Notes: a model not told the origin generated them from the sequence alone. Counted from the stretch's first letter, positions 1 through 8,823 are shown. The stretch: DNA of 64,000 nt from Candidatus Aalborgiella aggregata (GCA_016705065.1 JADIYY010000003.1:434001-498000), one strand, 5' to 3'. A program made the numbers and translations.

Positions 1-745
1 ACGCCAGCAAGAACGCTTGGCTGCATTCGGTGACACTGTGCGCTGGGTCAACGAGCTGCCCGACAGCATGCAAGGCGTGGTGTTGGGCAACGAGGTGCTG
101 GATGCCATGCCGGTTAAATTGTTGGCACGTGTCAATGGTGAATGGTTTGAACGCGGTGTCGTACAGAAACAGATAGAAATTGGCGATCAAAACACTTTCG
201 CCTGGCAAGACCGACCTACCGAATTAAGGCCGCCAGTCGAGGTGCTCGGTGCGCATGATTACCTCACCGAAATCCACCCGCAGGCCGAAGCTTTCATGCG
301 CACACTGGCGCAAAAGCTGCTGGCGAACCCACACAGCAAAGGTGCTGTGTTCTTGATTGATTATGGCTTCCCTGAGAGTGAGTACTACCATCCACAACGC
401 CACATGGGCACCGTGATGTGCCATTTGGCGCACCAAGCCGATGGCGACCCGCTGGTGCAGGTCGGGCAAAAAGACATCACGGCGCACGTCAATTTCACCG
501 GTATTGCACTGGCGGCGCAGGACATGGGACTGAACTGTTTGGGCTACACCAGCCAAGGGCGTTTTTTGCTGAACTGCGGGTTACCTGAGTTAATGGCCAA
601 CGCCGATTTAAAAAACCGCAGCCATGCTATGAAGCTCATCAACGAGCACGAAATGGGCGAACTGTTCAAGGTGATTGGCTTTTGCACCGGCGAAGTGTGG
701 GACGCAATGGGCTTTAGCGCGGGCGACAGGACGCACACCCTATGA
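1..745 (+). CDS. SAM-dependent methyltransferase, MidA/NDUFAF7 family (DUF185), 3' part
   Basis: The reading frame is open to the left edge, so only about the last 247 codons are present and the start lies outside the window. The fragment carries the family hallmark GNEVLDAMPV near its beginning, then FLIDYGFPE and a long helical C-terminal part, as in DUF185 (PF02636) proteins. The mitochondrial relative NDUFAF7 methylates an arginine of a respiratory complex I subunit; the target of bacterial members is mostly unknown, so no substrate is claimed. The TGA stop shares bases with the ATG of the next gene (ATGA), which points to translational coupling with the DUF2905 protein and then the ROK protein. 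The family call is firm. Confidence 0.88.
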   Translation, partial: RQQERLAAFGDTVRWVNELPDSMQGVVLGNEVLDAMPVKLLARVNGEWFERGVVQKQIEIGDQNTFAWQDRPTELRPPVEVLGAHDYLTEIHPQAEAFMRTLAQKLLANPHSKGAVFLIDYGFPESEYYHPQRHMGTVMCHLAHQADGDPLVQVGQKDITAHVNFTGIALAAQDMGLNCLGYTSQGRFLLNCGLPELMANADLKNRSHAMKLINEHEMGELFKVIGFCTGEVWDAMGFSAGDRTHTL

Positions 746-966
746 TGTTCCGCTGGATGCTGTTTGTATTTTTGGCTTTGATTTTTTTAAGCTGGCTGTT
801 TTCAAAACGCTTGCCCTGGCTAGAGAAGTTGGGTTTGACTTCGTTCAACAGCAGCTTGGACTTCAAAATCTTAGGTAAACAATTTCGCATTCCCGTCACA
901 CTGGCCGCCGTGATGGCCACGCTGTTGTTTGTGCTTGGGCAGTGGCTCTATCAACGGTACCTGTGA
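742..966 (+). CDS. DUF2905 family small membrane protein
   Basis: A 74-residue protein with a hydrophobic N-terminal helix (about residues 2-19), a short soluble stretch containing KLGLTSF and KILGKQFRIPV, and a second hydrophobic helix (about 51-68). This matches the layout and conserved middle of DUF2905 (PF11146), a family of small inner-membrane proteins of unknown function. The start overlaps the upstream methyltransferase stop (ATGA) and its TGA stop overlaps the ATG of the ROK gene, so it is the middle gene of a tightly coupled three-gene set. No function should be inferred beyond membrane location. Confidence 0.8.
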   Translation: MMFRWMLFVFLALIFLSWLFSKRLPWLEKLGLTSFNSSLDFKILGKQFRIPVTLAAVMATLLFVLGQWLYQRYL

Positions 967-1943
967 TGTCATCTGCATTTTCAACATTGACAGACTGGGT
1001 AGCTTGTGTGGATGTGGGGGCAAGCAAAATCGCAGTGAGTTTGGCCAATGCCCAAGGCTTTCATGCCAAGCGCATTGAAGCCACGCTATTGACTGGGGAT
1101 AACAATGCGGTGGCAGAACAAATCATTCGCATGATGCGGCAAGGCTGTGAACAGCTTGGTTTGCAAACCCACGACATTGCGGCCATCGGTATTTCAAGTT
1201 GTGGGCCGTTTGTGCGGCAACACGGCAAGATTGAATTGGCCGCACCCAATGTCTGCGGTGGTTTGGCTGGTGAAAAAAGAGGCTTACCCAATAACTGGCA
1301 AAGCGCTTTATTGGAAGCGCCACTGTGCGCTGCCTTTGGGCATGCCCGCGTTCGCATTGTCAACGACGCCGTTGCGGCACTGGAAGCAGAACGCCGTTGG
1401 GGCGCTTTGCAAAACGATGGCACAGCATTGGCCAATTGTGCTTATGTCACCTGGAGCACAGGCATTGGCACAGGACTGTGCGTGGATGACCATATTTTGT
1501 TGGGTAAAAACGGCAACGCGGGTCACGCTGGGCACATGTTTGTGAGCAGCAAAGATGAAGGCTTGTGTGGCTGTGGCAATGTGGGCGATGTTGAGGGTTT
1601 GGTGGCAGGTAATGCCATGCCGCGCCGTTATGCCAAGCAAGGCTACACCGATTCAGCTTCTCTTTTAATAGCAGCTCAGGCTGGTAATACAACTGCTGTA
1701 GCCATCATTGATGCCATTTGTGAAGACATGGGACGGATGCTGTACAACCTCATCGTCACCTTGGATTTGGAGCGAATCAGCTTGGGCGGCAGTGTGTTTT
1801 GGCACCACAAGGATTTTCTATTACCCAAACTCCAAGCCCAGATAGTTGGCAAAATTCCGGCCCTGACTCAGGGTTGCGACATCGTGCCTGCTGGTTTGGG
1901 AGAGCAAGTGGGCGATTGGGCTGCGCTGGCCTTGGTGGTTTAA
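966..1943 (+). CDS. ROK family protein (sugar kinase-like)
   Basis: A 325-residue protein of the ROK family, whose members phosphorylate sugars or act as repressors. The N-terminal phosphate-binding strand DVGASKIAVSL (about 16-26), the catalytic-type Asp in VNDA (D134), and GTGIGTGL-like glycine turns around 165-171 fit a kinase. The zinc region is atypical: C201 and C203 are present, but the usual third Cys is D208, and the Glu of the usual E-x-G-H motif is His (H187-A-G-H190). There is no N-terminal helix-turn-helix, so it is not a NagC/XylR-type repressor. The ATG at 966 overlaps the preceding TGA by one base and gives a normal N-terminus; an upstream in-frame start at 942 would lie inside the DUF2905 gene. 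The sugar substrate cannot be told. Confidence 0.8.
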   Translation: MSSAFSTLTDWVACVDVGASKIAVSLANAQGFHAKRIEATLLTGDNNAVAEQIIRMMRQGCEQLGLQTHDIAAIGISSCGPFVRQHGKIELAAPNVCGGLAGEKRGLPNNWQSALLEAPLCAAFGHARVRIVNDAVAALEAERRWGALQNDGTALANCAYVTWSTGIGTGLCVDDHILLGKNGNAGHAGHMFVSSKDEGLCGCGNVGDVEGLVAGNAMPRRYAKQGYTDSASLLIAAQAGNTTAVAIIDAICEDMGRMLYNLIVTLDLERISLGGSVFWHHKDFLLPKLQAQIVGKIPALTQGCDIVPAGLGEQVGDWAALALVV

Positions 1944-2111
1944 GCTGGTCTTTTACCATTGAAGCGAGTAAACTGCGCTCCATGCAAATCCAGACTTTGA
2001 TCATGGGTGTTCATTTGGCCAGAAGTACGCGGGGGCAAGCGTGCTCGCCACCGCGTGTGTAAACGCTGGTTTTGATTCACTTATTTTCAATCTATTTTTT
2101 CTGGAGGCTTT

Positions 2112-3194
2112 ATGGCCGATTTATTTGAGAACCCCATGGGCTTGATGGGCTTCGAGTTCGTAGAGTTTGCATCACCCACCGCCAATGTTTTGGAACCCTT
2201 GTTTGAAAAAATGGGCTTCAGCTTGGTCGCCAAGCACCGCAGCAAAGATGTGGTGTTGTACCGCCAAGGCGACATCAACTTCATTGTGAACCGTGAACCC
2301 AAAAGCCAAGCGTGGTACTTTGCCGCCGAGCATGGCGCAGCTGCTTGTAGCATGGCGTTTCGGGTGAAAGACTCGCACAAGGCGTATGCACGTGCCCTCG
2401 AGTTGGGTGCGCAACCGATTGACATTCCCACCGGCCCGATGGAGCTGCGTTTGCCTGCTATCAAAGGCATTGGCGGTGCGCCCTTGTATTTGATTGACCG
2501 CTATGAAGACGGTAAAAGCATTTACGACATCGATTTTGATTTTTTGCCCAATGCGGATCGTCACCCCAAGGGACATGGCTTTCGATTGATTGACCACCTC
2601 ACACACAATGTGTACAAAGGGCGCATGGCGTTTTGGGGTGCGTTTTACGAGCGCATTTTTAACTTTCGCGAAATTCGTTATTTCGACATCAAGGGAGAAT
2701 ACACGGGCCTCACCAGCCGCGCCATGACCGCGCCTGATGGGCTGATTCGCATTCCATTGAATGAAGAATCTGGCAAAACGGGTGGGCAGATTGAAGAGTT
2801 TTTGATGCAATTCAATGGCGAAGGCATACAGCACATTGCGCTTTTGACCGATGATCTTCTGGCCAGTGTCGATGCCCTGCAAATGGCTGGCATCCCATTG
2901 ATGACAGCGCCCAACGATGTGTACTATGAAATGTTGGAAGAGCGCATGCCAGGGCACGGTGAACCCATAGAGCAACTGCAAACGCGCGGCATTTTGATGG
3001 ATGGCTCCACCGCTAATGGCGAGAAGCGCTTGCTCTTGCAAATCTTTTCGCAAACTTTGCTGGGGCCGGTGTTTTTTGAGTTCATTCAACGCAAAAACGA
3101 CGAAGGCTTTGGCGAGGGCAATTTCAAAGCCTTGTTTGAATCGCTGGAGCGCGACCAGTTGCGACGCGGTACCATACAGGTAGAAAATACATAA
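2112..3194 (+). CDS. hpd: 4-hydroxyphenylpyruvate dioxygenase
   Basis: HPPD converts 4-hydroxyphenylpyruvate to homogentisate in tyrosine breakdown, in the cytoplasm, using Fe(II) and O2. The 360-residue protein has the usual two vicinal-oxygen-chelate halves. The three iron ligands can be placed: H162 in IDHLTHN, H241 in GIQHIAL and E323 in FFEFIQRK. The C-terminal block GPVFFEFIQRK and GFGEGNFKALFES are family signatures. A strong GGAGG ribosome site sits 4-8 bases before the ATG at 2112. A second VOC gene follows after 16 bases and is probably cotranscribed. The next enzymes of the pathway (hmgA, fahA) are not in the window. Confidence 0.97.
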   Translation: MADLFENPMGLMGFEFVEFASPTANVLEPLFEKMGFSLVAKHRSKDVVLYRQGDINFIVNREPKSQAWYFAAEHGAAACSMAFRVKDSHKAYARALELGAQPIDIPTGPMELRLPAIKGIGGAPLYLIDRYEDGKSIYDIDFDFLPNADRHPKGHGFRLIDHLTHNVYKGRMAFWGAFYERIFNFREIRYFDIKGEYTGLTSRAMTAPDGLIRIPLNEESGKTGGQIEEFLMQFNGEGIQHIALLTDDLLASVDALQMAGIPLMTAPNDVYYEMLEERMPGHGEPIEQLQTRGILMDGSTANGEKRLLLQIFSQTLLGPVFFEFIQRKNDEGFGEGNFKALFESLERDQLRRGTIQVENT

Positions 3195-3216
3195 GAACGA
3201 ACACGGAGAAATGAAC

Positions 3217-3756
3217 ATGAAACTCGAACGCATTCACCACGTGGCTTACCGCTGCAAAGACGCCAAAGAAACGGTGGACTGGTATGTCAAACACCTCAAC
3301 ATGAATTTTGTCTTGGCCATTGCCGAAGATTTGGTGCCATCCACCAAAGCGCCTGATCCGTACATGCATATCTTCATGGATGCGGGTAACGGCAACGTGC
3401 TGGCTTTTTTTGAGCTGCCCAATTCACCCGCCATGGGGCGCGATACCAATACCCCCGATTGGGTGCAACACATTGCGTTCAAGGTGGACAGCGTGAAAAC
3501 GCTGGAAGAAACCAAAGACCGCTTAGTGGCTGCGGGCGTTGAGGTGGTGGGTGTGACCGATCACACCATTTTCAAAAGCATTTATTTCTTCGACCCCAAC
3601 GGCCATCGCTTGGAACTGGCTGCCGACGTGGGCACACCCGATATGTACCAAAAACTTGATGCGGTGAAATGGGAGATGCTGGAAGAATGGAGTAAAACCA
3701 AACGCGCGCCTAAACATGCAGCGTGGATGCACGTGCGTGAGTTTCAAGACAGCTGA
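3217..3756 (+). CDS. VOC family (glyoxalase/dioxygenase-like) protein
   Basis: A small single-unit vicinal-oxygen-chelate protein of about 179 residues. Metal-ligand-type residues are visible: H7/H8 in RIHHVAY, the central VQHIAF, and the C-terminal FFDPNGHRLELA, the usual paired betaalphabetabetabeta modules of glyoxalase-like enzymes. There are two nearby ATGs, at 3211 and 3217. The GGAG at 3205-3208 is too close to the first and correctly spaced for the second, so MKLERIHH is taken as the start. The gene follows hpd by 16-22 bases, so a role in aromatic amino acid catabolism is possible, but this is inference from position; the substrate is unknown. Confidence 0.85.
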   Translation: MKLERIHHVAYRCKDAKETVDWYVKHLNMNFVLAIAEDLVPSTKAPDPYMHIFMDAGNGNVLAFFELPNSPAMGRDTNTPDWVQHIAFKVDSVKTLEETKDRLVAAGVEVVGVTDHTIFKSIYFFDPNGHRLELAADVGTPDMYQKLDAVKWEMLEEWSKTKRAPKHAAWMHVREFQDS

Positions 3757-3779
3757 ATCGCGCTTTCATAGGAAATTCT

Positions 3780-4166
3780 GTGCCCTTTTTTCAACCCTTG
3801 CTATCGGCCACCATTCATATCAATGGCAAGGAAGTGTTGGTTGAATGGACACGCAGCGCACAGCAAATGTTGAAAGAGCGAACGCAGCCCTTGGTGATGG
3901 AGTTAGAGCTGTATTTTTCGTGTTTGATCAAGAAATTCGTACAGTTTCATGACGGTTTAGACAACAACGATGCTACTCGGATTAGCGATAAATTTCATAT
4001 TCGTTTTCGCACCCTCACATCCACAGCCTGCAGCATTGACGAGTTACCAAAAGGGCAAAGGCAACCGCCGACTGAACTCGATACACCCATTGCCAAACGC
4101 TTGGCACCCAAACGCATCAGGGTGGACTATCGCAACCAACAGTGGCAGGGTGAATACTGGTTGTAA
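3780..4166 (+). CDS. Hypothetical protein, 128 aa
   Basis: An unrecognised cytoplasmic-looking protein read from a GTG at 3780, preceded by AGGAAA as a plausible ribosome site. It has no signal peptide, no membrane helix and no motif I know. The C-terminal third is basic (RLAPKRIRVDYRN) and ends in aromatic residues (GEYWL). It starts 23 bases after the VOC gene in the same direction and may be the last gene of the hpd transcript; it ends convergently with xthA, 19 bases away. The length, context and codon use make it a likely real gene. Confidence 0.6.
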   Translation: MPFFQPLLSATIHINGKEVLVEWTRSAQQMLKERTQPLVMELELYFSCLIKKFVQFHDGLDNNDATRISDKFHIRFRTLTSTACSIDELPKGQRQPPTELDTPIAKRLAPKRIRVDYRNQQWQGEYWL

Positions 4167-4185
4167 CGAAAGCGTTGAATTTAGC

Positions 4186-5007
4186 TTACAACAAACCTTC
4201 GTAATGAATCGTCAAAGGCGCGTGGTCTGAGAAGCGTTCGGCTTTGTAGATTTCTTCTTTGCGCGCCAGCGCAGCCAAGGCGGGTGTGGCCAACTGGTAG
4301 TCTAAGCGCCAGCCCACGTTTTTGGCATAGGCTTGGCCGCGGTTGCTCCACCAAGTGTAGCAATCGTCGGTGGTATTGGGCTGTAACTTGCGGTACACAT
4401 CGCACAGGCCACCCACTTCGGGGTGCAGCAATTGCGTCATCCACTCGCGCTCTTCAGGCAAAAAGCCGCTGTTCTTTTTATTGCCTTTGTAGTTTTTCAA
4501 ATCAATCTCTTGGTGTGCAATGTTCACATCGCCACAGAGGATGAATTCGCGCTCTTTTTGCAGCTGCTGCAAATGCGGCAACATTTGCGCTAAAAATCTG
4601 AACTTGGCTTGCTGACGCTCTTCACCCGACGAACCACTGGGGTAATAGCAGCTGATGATGGACAGCTTGCGTGCAGGTGTGTCAAAGCGCAACTCCACAT
4701 AGCGCCCTTCGGCGTTGAACTCGTCAAACGCAGGGTTGTTGCCAATGCCCACCACCACATCGCTGGGCGTGGCTTGGGTGTAAACGCCCACGCCTGAATA
4801 CCCCTTTTTTTCAGCAAAGTGAAAATAGCCTTTGAGCCCCGCCATCTCTTCAAATTTGTCTTTCACGTCCTCATACTGTGCTTTCACCTCTTGGACGCAA
4901 ATACAATGGGGCTTAGATTGTTCAAGCCATGCCGCCAATCCTTTGTTGGATGCGGAGCGAATGCCGTTGAGATTCAGGCTGGTGAGTTTGAACAGGTTTT
5001 TAGACAT
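4186..5007 (-). CDS. xthA: Exodeoxyribonuclease III
   Basis: ExoIII is the cytoplasmic DNA repair enzyme with AP endonuclease and 3'-5' exonuclease activity on double-stranded DNA. The 273-residue length is normal. The exonuclease-endonuclease-phosphatase fold is marked by SLNLNGIRSA (about 10-19), the metal ligand E40 in CVQEVKAQ, the ILCGDVNIAH block, WRLDYQLA, and the terminal S260-D261-H262 that holds the catalytic His. It diverges from pyrE with only 19 bases between the start codons, so the two promoters must overlap or lie inside the neighbouring coding region. Confidence 0.95.
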   Translation of the reverse strand: MSKNLFKLTSLNLNGIRSASNKGLAAWLEQSKPHCICVQEVKAQYEDVKDKFEEMAGLKGYFHFAEKKGYSGVGVYTQATPSDVVVGIGNNPAFDEFNAEGRYVELRFDTPARKLSIISCYYPSGSSGEERQQAKFRFLAQMLPHLQQLQKEREFILCGDVNIAHQEIDLKNYKGNKKNSGFLPEEREWMTQLLHPEVGGLCDVYRKLQPNTTDDCYTWWSNRGQAYAKNVGWRLDYQLATPALAALARKEEIYKAERFSDHAPLTIHYEGLL

Positions 5008-5026
5008 ACAAAGAAACTAATTAAAA

Positions 5027-5725
5027 ATGAACATGATGAATGCAACGAATACAGATCAGTTGGCACAAGATTTTGTGAAATTTGCACTGGCCAGCGGCGT
5101 TTTGGGTTTTGGAGAGTTTAAAACCAAAGCAGGCCGCATGAGCCCTTATTTTTTCAACGCCGGTTTGTTTGACGATGGTGCGAAGTTGGGCAAATTGGCC
5201 GAGTATTACGCTAAAAGTTTGGTCAACAGCGGCATTCAATTCGACATGATTTTTGGCCCCGCCTACAAAGGCATTCCGCTGGGCGCAGCGGTGGCGATAG
5301 AGCTGGCGCGACTGGGTCGCAACGTGCCTTTTGCCTACAACCGCAAAGAAGCCAAAGACCACGGCGAAGGCGGCAGCTTGGTGGGTGCGCCGCTCAAAGG
5401 CCGGGTGCTGATTGTGGACGACGTCATGTCCGCCGGCACCGCCACGCGCGAATCCATCGCCCTCATCAAAGCCGCCGGTGCCACACCGGCAGCGGTGGCC
5501 ATCGCTTTGGACCGGCAAGAAAAAGCCACAGAGAAAAATGCAGCGGGTGAAGTGGTGGAAGTACCCTACAGCGCAGTGCAATACGTGCGCAACCAATTGA
5601 GTATGCAGGTCTGCACGATAGCCAGCCTAAAAGACTTGCTGGACTACCTCGCCACCACCGACAACGCCGCCCAAAAATCGCACGAAGCCGCGATACAAGC
5701 CTACCGAGAAAGGTATGGTGTGTAG
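5027..5725 (+). CDS. pyrE: Orotate phosphoribosyltransferase
   Basis: PyrE joins orotate and PRPP to give orotidine 5'-monophosphate, the fifth step of pyrimidine synthesis. The PRPP-binding loop VLIVDDVMSAGTA is at about residues 127-139; FGPAYKGIPLG and the N-terminal FKTKAGRMSPYFFN block are also typical. The 232-residue length is slightly long because of a charged insert around 170-180. Two start codons are possible (5027 or 5036) and neither has a clear ribosome site; the longer one is listed. Repeat copy R1 begins 25 bases after the stop. Confidence 0.96.
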   Translation: MNMMNATNTDQLAQDFVKFALASGVLGFGEFKTKAGRMSPYFFNAGLFDDGAKLGKLAEYYAKSLVNSGIQFDMIFGPAYKGIPLGAAVAIELARLGRNVPFAYNRKEAKDHGEGGSLVGAPLKGRVLIVDDVMSAGTATRESIALIKAAGATPAAVAIALDRQEKATEKNAAGEVVEVPYSAVQYVRNQLSMQVCTIASLKDLLDYLATTDNAAQKSHEAAIQAYRERYGV

Positions 5726-5750
5726 GGCATTGTCAGCAAGTTTATTAGTC

Positions 5751-5803
5751 TTTTTGACCTCTAGCTGGCGTGTTTATTGCCTAGAGTGCTATGAATAGCA
5801 TAG
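5751..5803 (+). repeat. Gene-end repeat, copy R1
   Basis: Copy of a dispersed unit of about 55 bp with the pattern T5-GRCCTCTAGC, YGGCGT, TTGCCTAG, then a small hairpin TGCTAT...ATAGCA. In this copy the hairpin loop is very short (TGCTATGAATAGCA). It lies just after pyrE. Confidence 0.85.
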
Positions 5804-5920
5804 TATAAGCTATATTCAACTAATAATTTTTATTGTCTGTGGTTCATACTGAATCAGTAGCATGAATGGCTATACTGATAAAGCTGATTTGTGAAATTTT
5901 AATTAGAGGGTGGTAAAAAC

Positions 5921-7057
5921 ATGATCGATGCACCGAAAACATTAAGCTCATCAGACCTGTATAAAGCGGCAATTGGCGAAAAAAATCAAGCCTACTACTT
6001 GGTTAGATTTGAGAAATTTGATGAAGATGGAGCAAGATTCCACGCAAGTTGGAATTGGTCAGCCTTCTTTTTTACAGGCTTGTGGGCGTTGTATCGAAAG
6101 ATGTATGCATTGTTTTTTGCGATTCTGGCTTTAGTCATCATCGTCAATATGGCCGAAAAGATTAATACACCATCTTGGGTTGTCTTGCTCCTATATTTGC
6201 CCCTCCTTGGTTTTGCCGTTTATGGCAATTCGATTTATTACCGCAAGGTTAAGGCGCAGATTGCAAATGCGCAGGCATCAAGTACCGATGATAGAAAAAT
6301 AATCAGTCGTTTAAATGCGCACAGTGGTGTACATTCTTGGACTCTCTATATCTTTGGCGCAGTCACGGTTATCGGTATTGTTGCTGCTATAGCAATACCA
6401 GCATATCAAAAGAATTCTGCATCTAAGTTAGAGTTTGATGCAACAACTGCTAAACCAATAATTACTGAAAATCCTGCAGAAAAATTTTGGGAAAATCGAA
6501 GCCGAGTTGATAGCCTTGTTGATGGGGATTCAATAAAGGCGCCCACTACTCACTCTAATATTGTTGAACCCATGCCATCACAGCCGCCCCGCGCGAGTTC
6601 GTTTACTCAATCTGATGAAGGGTTGCAAAAAGATGATGACAAGCTTACTGTTGCGAACAAACAGCTCGAACAACGTGAATATGCAAGCGCTTTGAAAATA
6701 ATAATCCCATAAGCAAAATTAGGTGACGCAAGGGCCCAAAGTATTCTCGGTGCAATGTACAACAATGGTCATGGTGTAGTGCAAGATTTTGCAGAAGCTG
6801 CAAGGTGGTATCAATTGGCGGCAGCCCAGGGAAATTCAACCGCTCAATCTAATCTAGCAGGTATGTATGCCACAGGCGATGGCATAAAAAAAGATTATTT
6901 TCGTGCGCACATGTGGTACAACATCGCCGCTATTTCTGGTAATGAAAATGCACTAAAAGGTAGGAATTTGGTTGCCAAATTATTAACACCTGAAGGCGTT
7001 GCTCAAGCGCAGCAAATGGCACGAGAGTGTCAACAACGAAATTTCAAGGCCTGTTGA
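5921..7057 (+). pseudogene. DUF2628 / Sel1-repeat protein interrupted by an in-frame stop
   Basis: One reading frame runs from the ATG at 5921 (after GAGGGTGG) to the TGA ending at 7057, broken only by a TAA at 6710-6712. Part one (263 residues) has a DUF2628-like N-terminal part (WNWSAFFFTGLWALYRK about 44-60) with two membrane helices, then a third helix with a pilin-like VIGIVAAIAIPAYQ, then a polar linker. Part two (from 6713) holds two Sel1 repeats (GAMYNNGHGVVQDFAEAARWYQ and AGMYATGDGIKKDYFRAHMWY). The stop sits where Sel1 proteins usually read P-L-A, so TTA to TAA is the simplest explanation. Either the gene is truncated to a membrane protein without its Sel1 part, or the base is a sequencing error. 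A separate downstream start at 6755 has no ribosome site. Function unknown; Sel1 repeats mediate protein contacts. Confidence 0.75.
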
Positions 7058-7216
7058 AAAGCGTATCTTTCCCACCTGCAGCATTACATTCGCAGACTTT
7101 AAGGCGTTTATGATTGTTGAACATGCTTGCCAACAATGTGACAACGCAATGTCCACCTAAAAAATTACTCAGGCACTGCTTCTGTTGGTGTGGGTGATTG
7201 CTAGGTTACATAAGCA

Positions 7217-7281
7217 TTTTTGGCCTCTAGCTGGCGTATTGATTGCCTAGCGTGCTATGAATAATATAGCATTCTAGGCAA
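7217..7281 (+). repeat. Gene-end repeat, copy R2 (extended hairpin)
   Basis: A near-consensus copy. Its right half folds into a long hairpin: TTGCCTAG (7243-7250) and TGCTAT (7253-7258) pair with ATAGCA (7266-7271) and CTAGGCAA (7274-7281), with one 2-base mismatch and a 7-base loop. It lies in the convergent gap between the Sel1 gene and gatB. Confidence 0.88.
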
Positions 7282-7296
7282 GACTTAGAGTTTGGC

Positions 7297-8823
7297 TTAG
7301 CCCAGCCTTTTCTTCAACAACTCATTCACCTGCGCCGGGTTGCCTTTGCCTTTGGTGGCTTTCATGGCTTGACCGACCAGTGCGTTGAAAGCTTTGGCAT
7401 TGCCGGCTTTGTATTCTTCAACCGACTTGGTGTTGGCAGCGATGACGCCGTCGATGATGCCTTCGAGTTCGCCGGTGTCGCTCATTTGTTTGAGGCCTTT
7501 GGCTTCGATGATGGCGTCAACGTCTTTACCCTCGCCTGTCCAAAGCGCATCAAACACTTGCTTGGCAGCGTTGTTAGAAATGGTGTTGTCGGTAATGCGA
7601 CTGATCAGTTTGCCCAATAGGCTGCTTGCGACGGGTGAGTCGGTAATGCTCAATTCTTGCGTATTCAAGCGGCGTGCCAATTCGCCCGTGACCCAGTTGC
7701 AAGCCAGCTTGGCTTGGTCACTGACTTTGGCGGTTTCTTCAAAATAGGCTGCAACCGCTTTGCTTTGTGTCAGCTGTGTGGCATCGTATTCAGACAAACC
7801 GTAATCCGTCATGAAACGGGCCGCCATCACGCGAGGTAGCTCGGTCATCTCTGCGCGAACGCGGCCGACCCATTCATCGGCAATCACCAAAGGCGGCAAG
7901 TCGGGGTCGGGGAAATAGCGGTAGTCGGCAGCGTCTTCTTTGGTGCGCATGGCGCGGGTTTCGCCGCTGTCGGGGTTGAACAACACCGTGGCTTGCTCAA
8001 TGCTGTGGCCGTCTTCAATTTGCTCAATCTGCCAGCGCACCTCATAGTCAATAGCTTGCTGCATGAACTTGAAGCTGTTCAAATTTTTGATTTCGCGGCG
8101 TGTGCCAAACTTGGCGCCGGGTTTGCGCACTGATACGTTGGCATCGCAGCGAAAGCTGCCTTCTTGCATGTTGCCGTCGCAAATGCCAATCCAAGTGACG
8201 ATTTTGTGCAGCTCTTTGGCATAGGCCACCGCCTCGGCACTGGACCGAATATCGGGCTCGGTGACGATTTCTAAAAGTGGTGTACCCGCACGATTCAGGT
8301 CGATGCCGCTTTGGCCTACAAAATCTTCATGCAAGGATTTGCCTGCATCTTCTTCCAAGTGTGCGCGTACTAGGCGGACGCTTTTCTTGACATCGCCCAA
8401 GAAAAATTCGACCGAGCCACCCTGCACCACAGGGATTTCGTATTGGCTGATTTGGTAGCCTTTGGGCAGGTCGGGGTAGAAATAATTTTTACGCGCAAAG
8501 ATGCTACGGGGCGCGACTTTGGCGTTCACGGCTAAGCCAAATTGAATGGCCCGCTCCACCGCGCCTTTGTTCATCACGGGCAAAGTGCCGGGCAAAGCGA
8601 TGTCCACCGCGCAGGCTTGGGTGTTGGGTTCTGCGCCAAAGGCGGTCGATGCACGGCTGAAAATTTTGCTCTTGGTAGACAGTTGCGCGTGAGTTTCAAA
8701 TCCAATCACCACCTCATAGCCGCGCACCAAGAGCGACAAGTCCACTTGGCGGTCGTCTTTGAACTCAGTGCTGCTTTCGGTGCTGGTTTGGGTCATGGTG
8801 GTGGTTGTAGTAGTTAAGCTCAT
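7297..8823 (-). CDS. gatB: Asp-tRNA(Asn)/Glu-tRNA(Gln) amidotransferase subunit B
   Basis: GatB binds the misacylated Glu-tRNA(Gln) or Asp-tRNA(Asn), activates the acid with ATP and receives ammonia from GatA. The core YEVVIGFETHAQLSTKSKIFS, the region around NLNSFKFMQQAIDYE and the C-terminal YqeY-like tail (VGQAMKATKGKGNP, about 480-493) are classic. At 508 residues it is slightly long because of a Thr/Ser-rich N-terminus (about 1-30); a second ATG at residue 10 is an alternative start. The listed ATG is one base after the gatA stop, which favours coupled translation. It is the last gene of the gatC-gatA-gatB operon. Confidence 0.97.
   Translation of the reverse strand: MSLTTTTTTMTQTSTESSTEFKDDRQVDLSLLVRGYEVVIGFETHAQLSTKSKIFSRASTAFGAEPNTQACAVDIALPGTLPVMNKGAVERAIQFGLAVNAKVAPRSIFARKNYFYPDLPKGYQISQYEIPVVQGGSVEFFLGDVKKSVRLVRAHLEEDAGKSLHEDFVGQSGIDLNRAGTPLLEIVTEPDIRSSAEAVAYAKELHKIVTWIGICDGNMQEGSFRCDANVSVRKPGAKFGTRREIKNLNSFKFMQQAIDYEVRWQIEQIEDGHSIEQATVLFNPDSGETRAMRTKEDAADYRYFPDPDLPPLVIADEWVGRVRAEMTELPRVMAARFMTDYGLSEYDATQLTQSKAVAAYFEETAKVSDQAKLACNWVTGELARRLNTQELSITDSPVASSLLGKLISRITDNTISNNAAKQVFDALWTGEGKDVDAIIEAKGLKQMSDTGELEGIIDGVIAANTKSVEEYKAGNAKAFNALVGQAMKATKGKGNPAQVNELLKKRLG

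Noticed and set aside
2172..3233. Long open frame on the strand opposite hpd (353 codons)
   Set aside because: It overlaps hpd entirely, has no ribosome site or recognised domain, and hpd is fully supported with its iron ligands.
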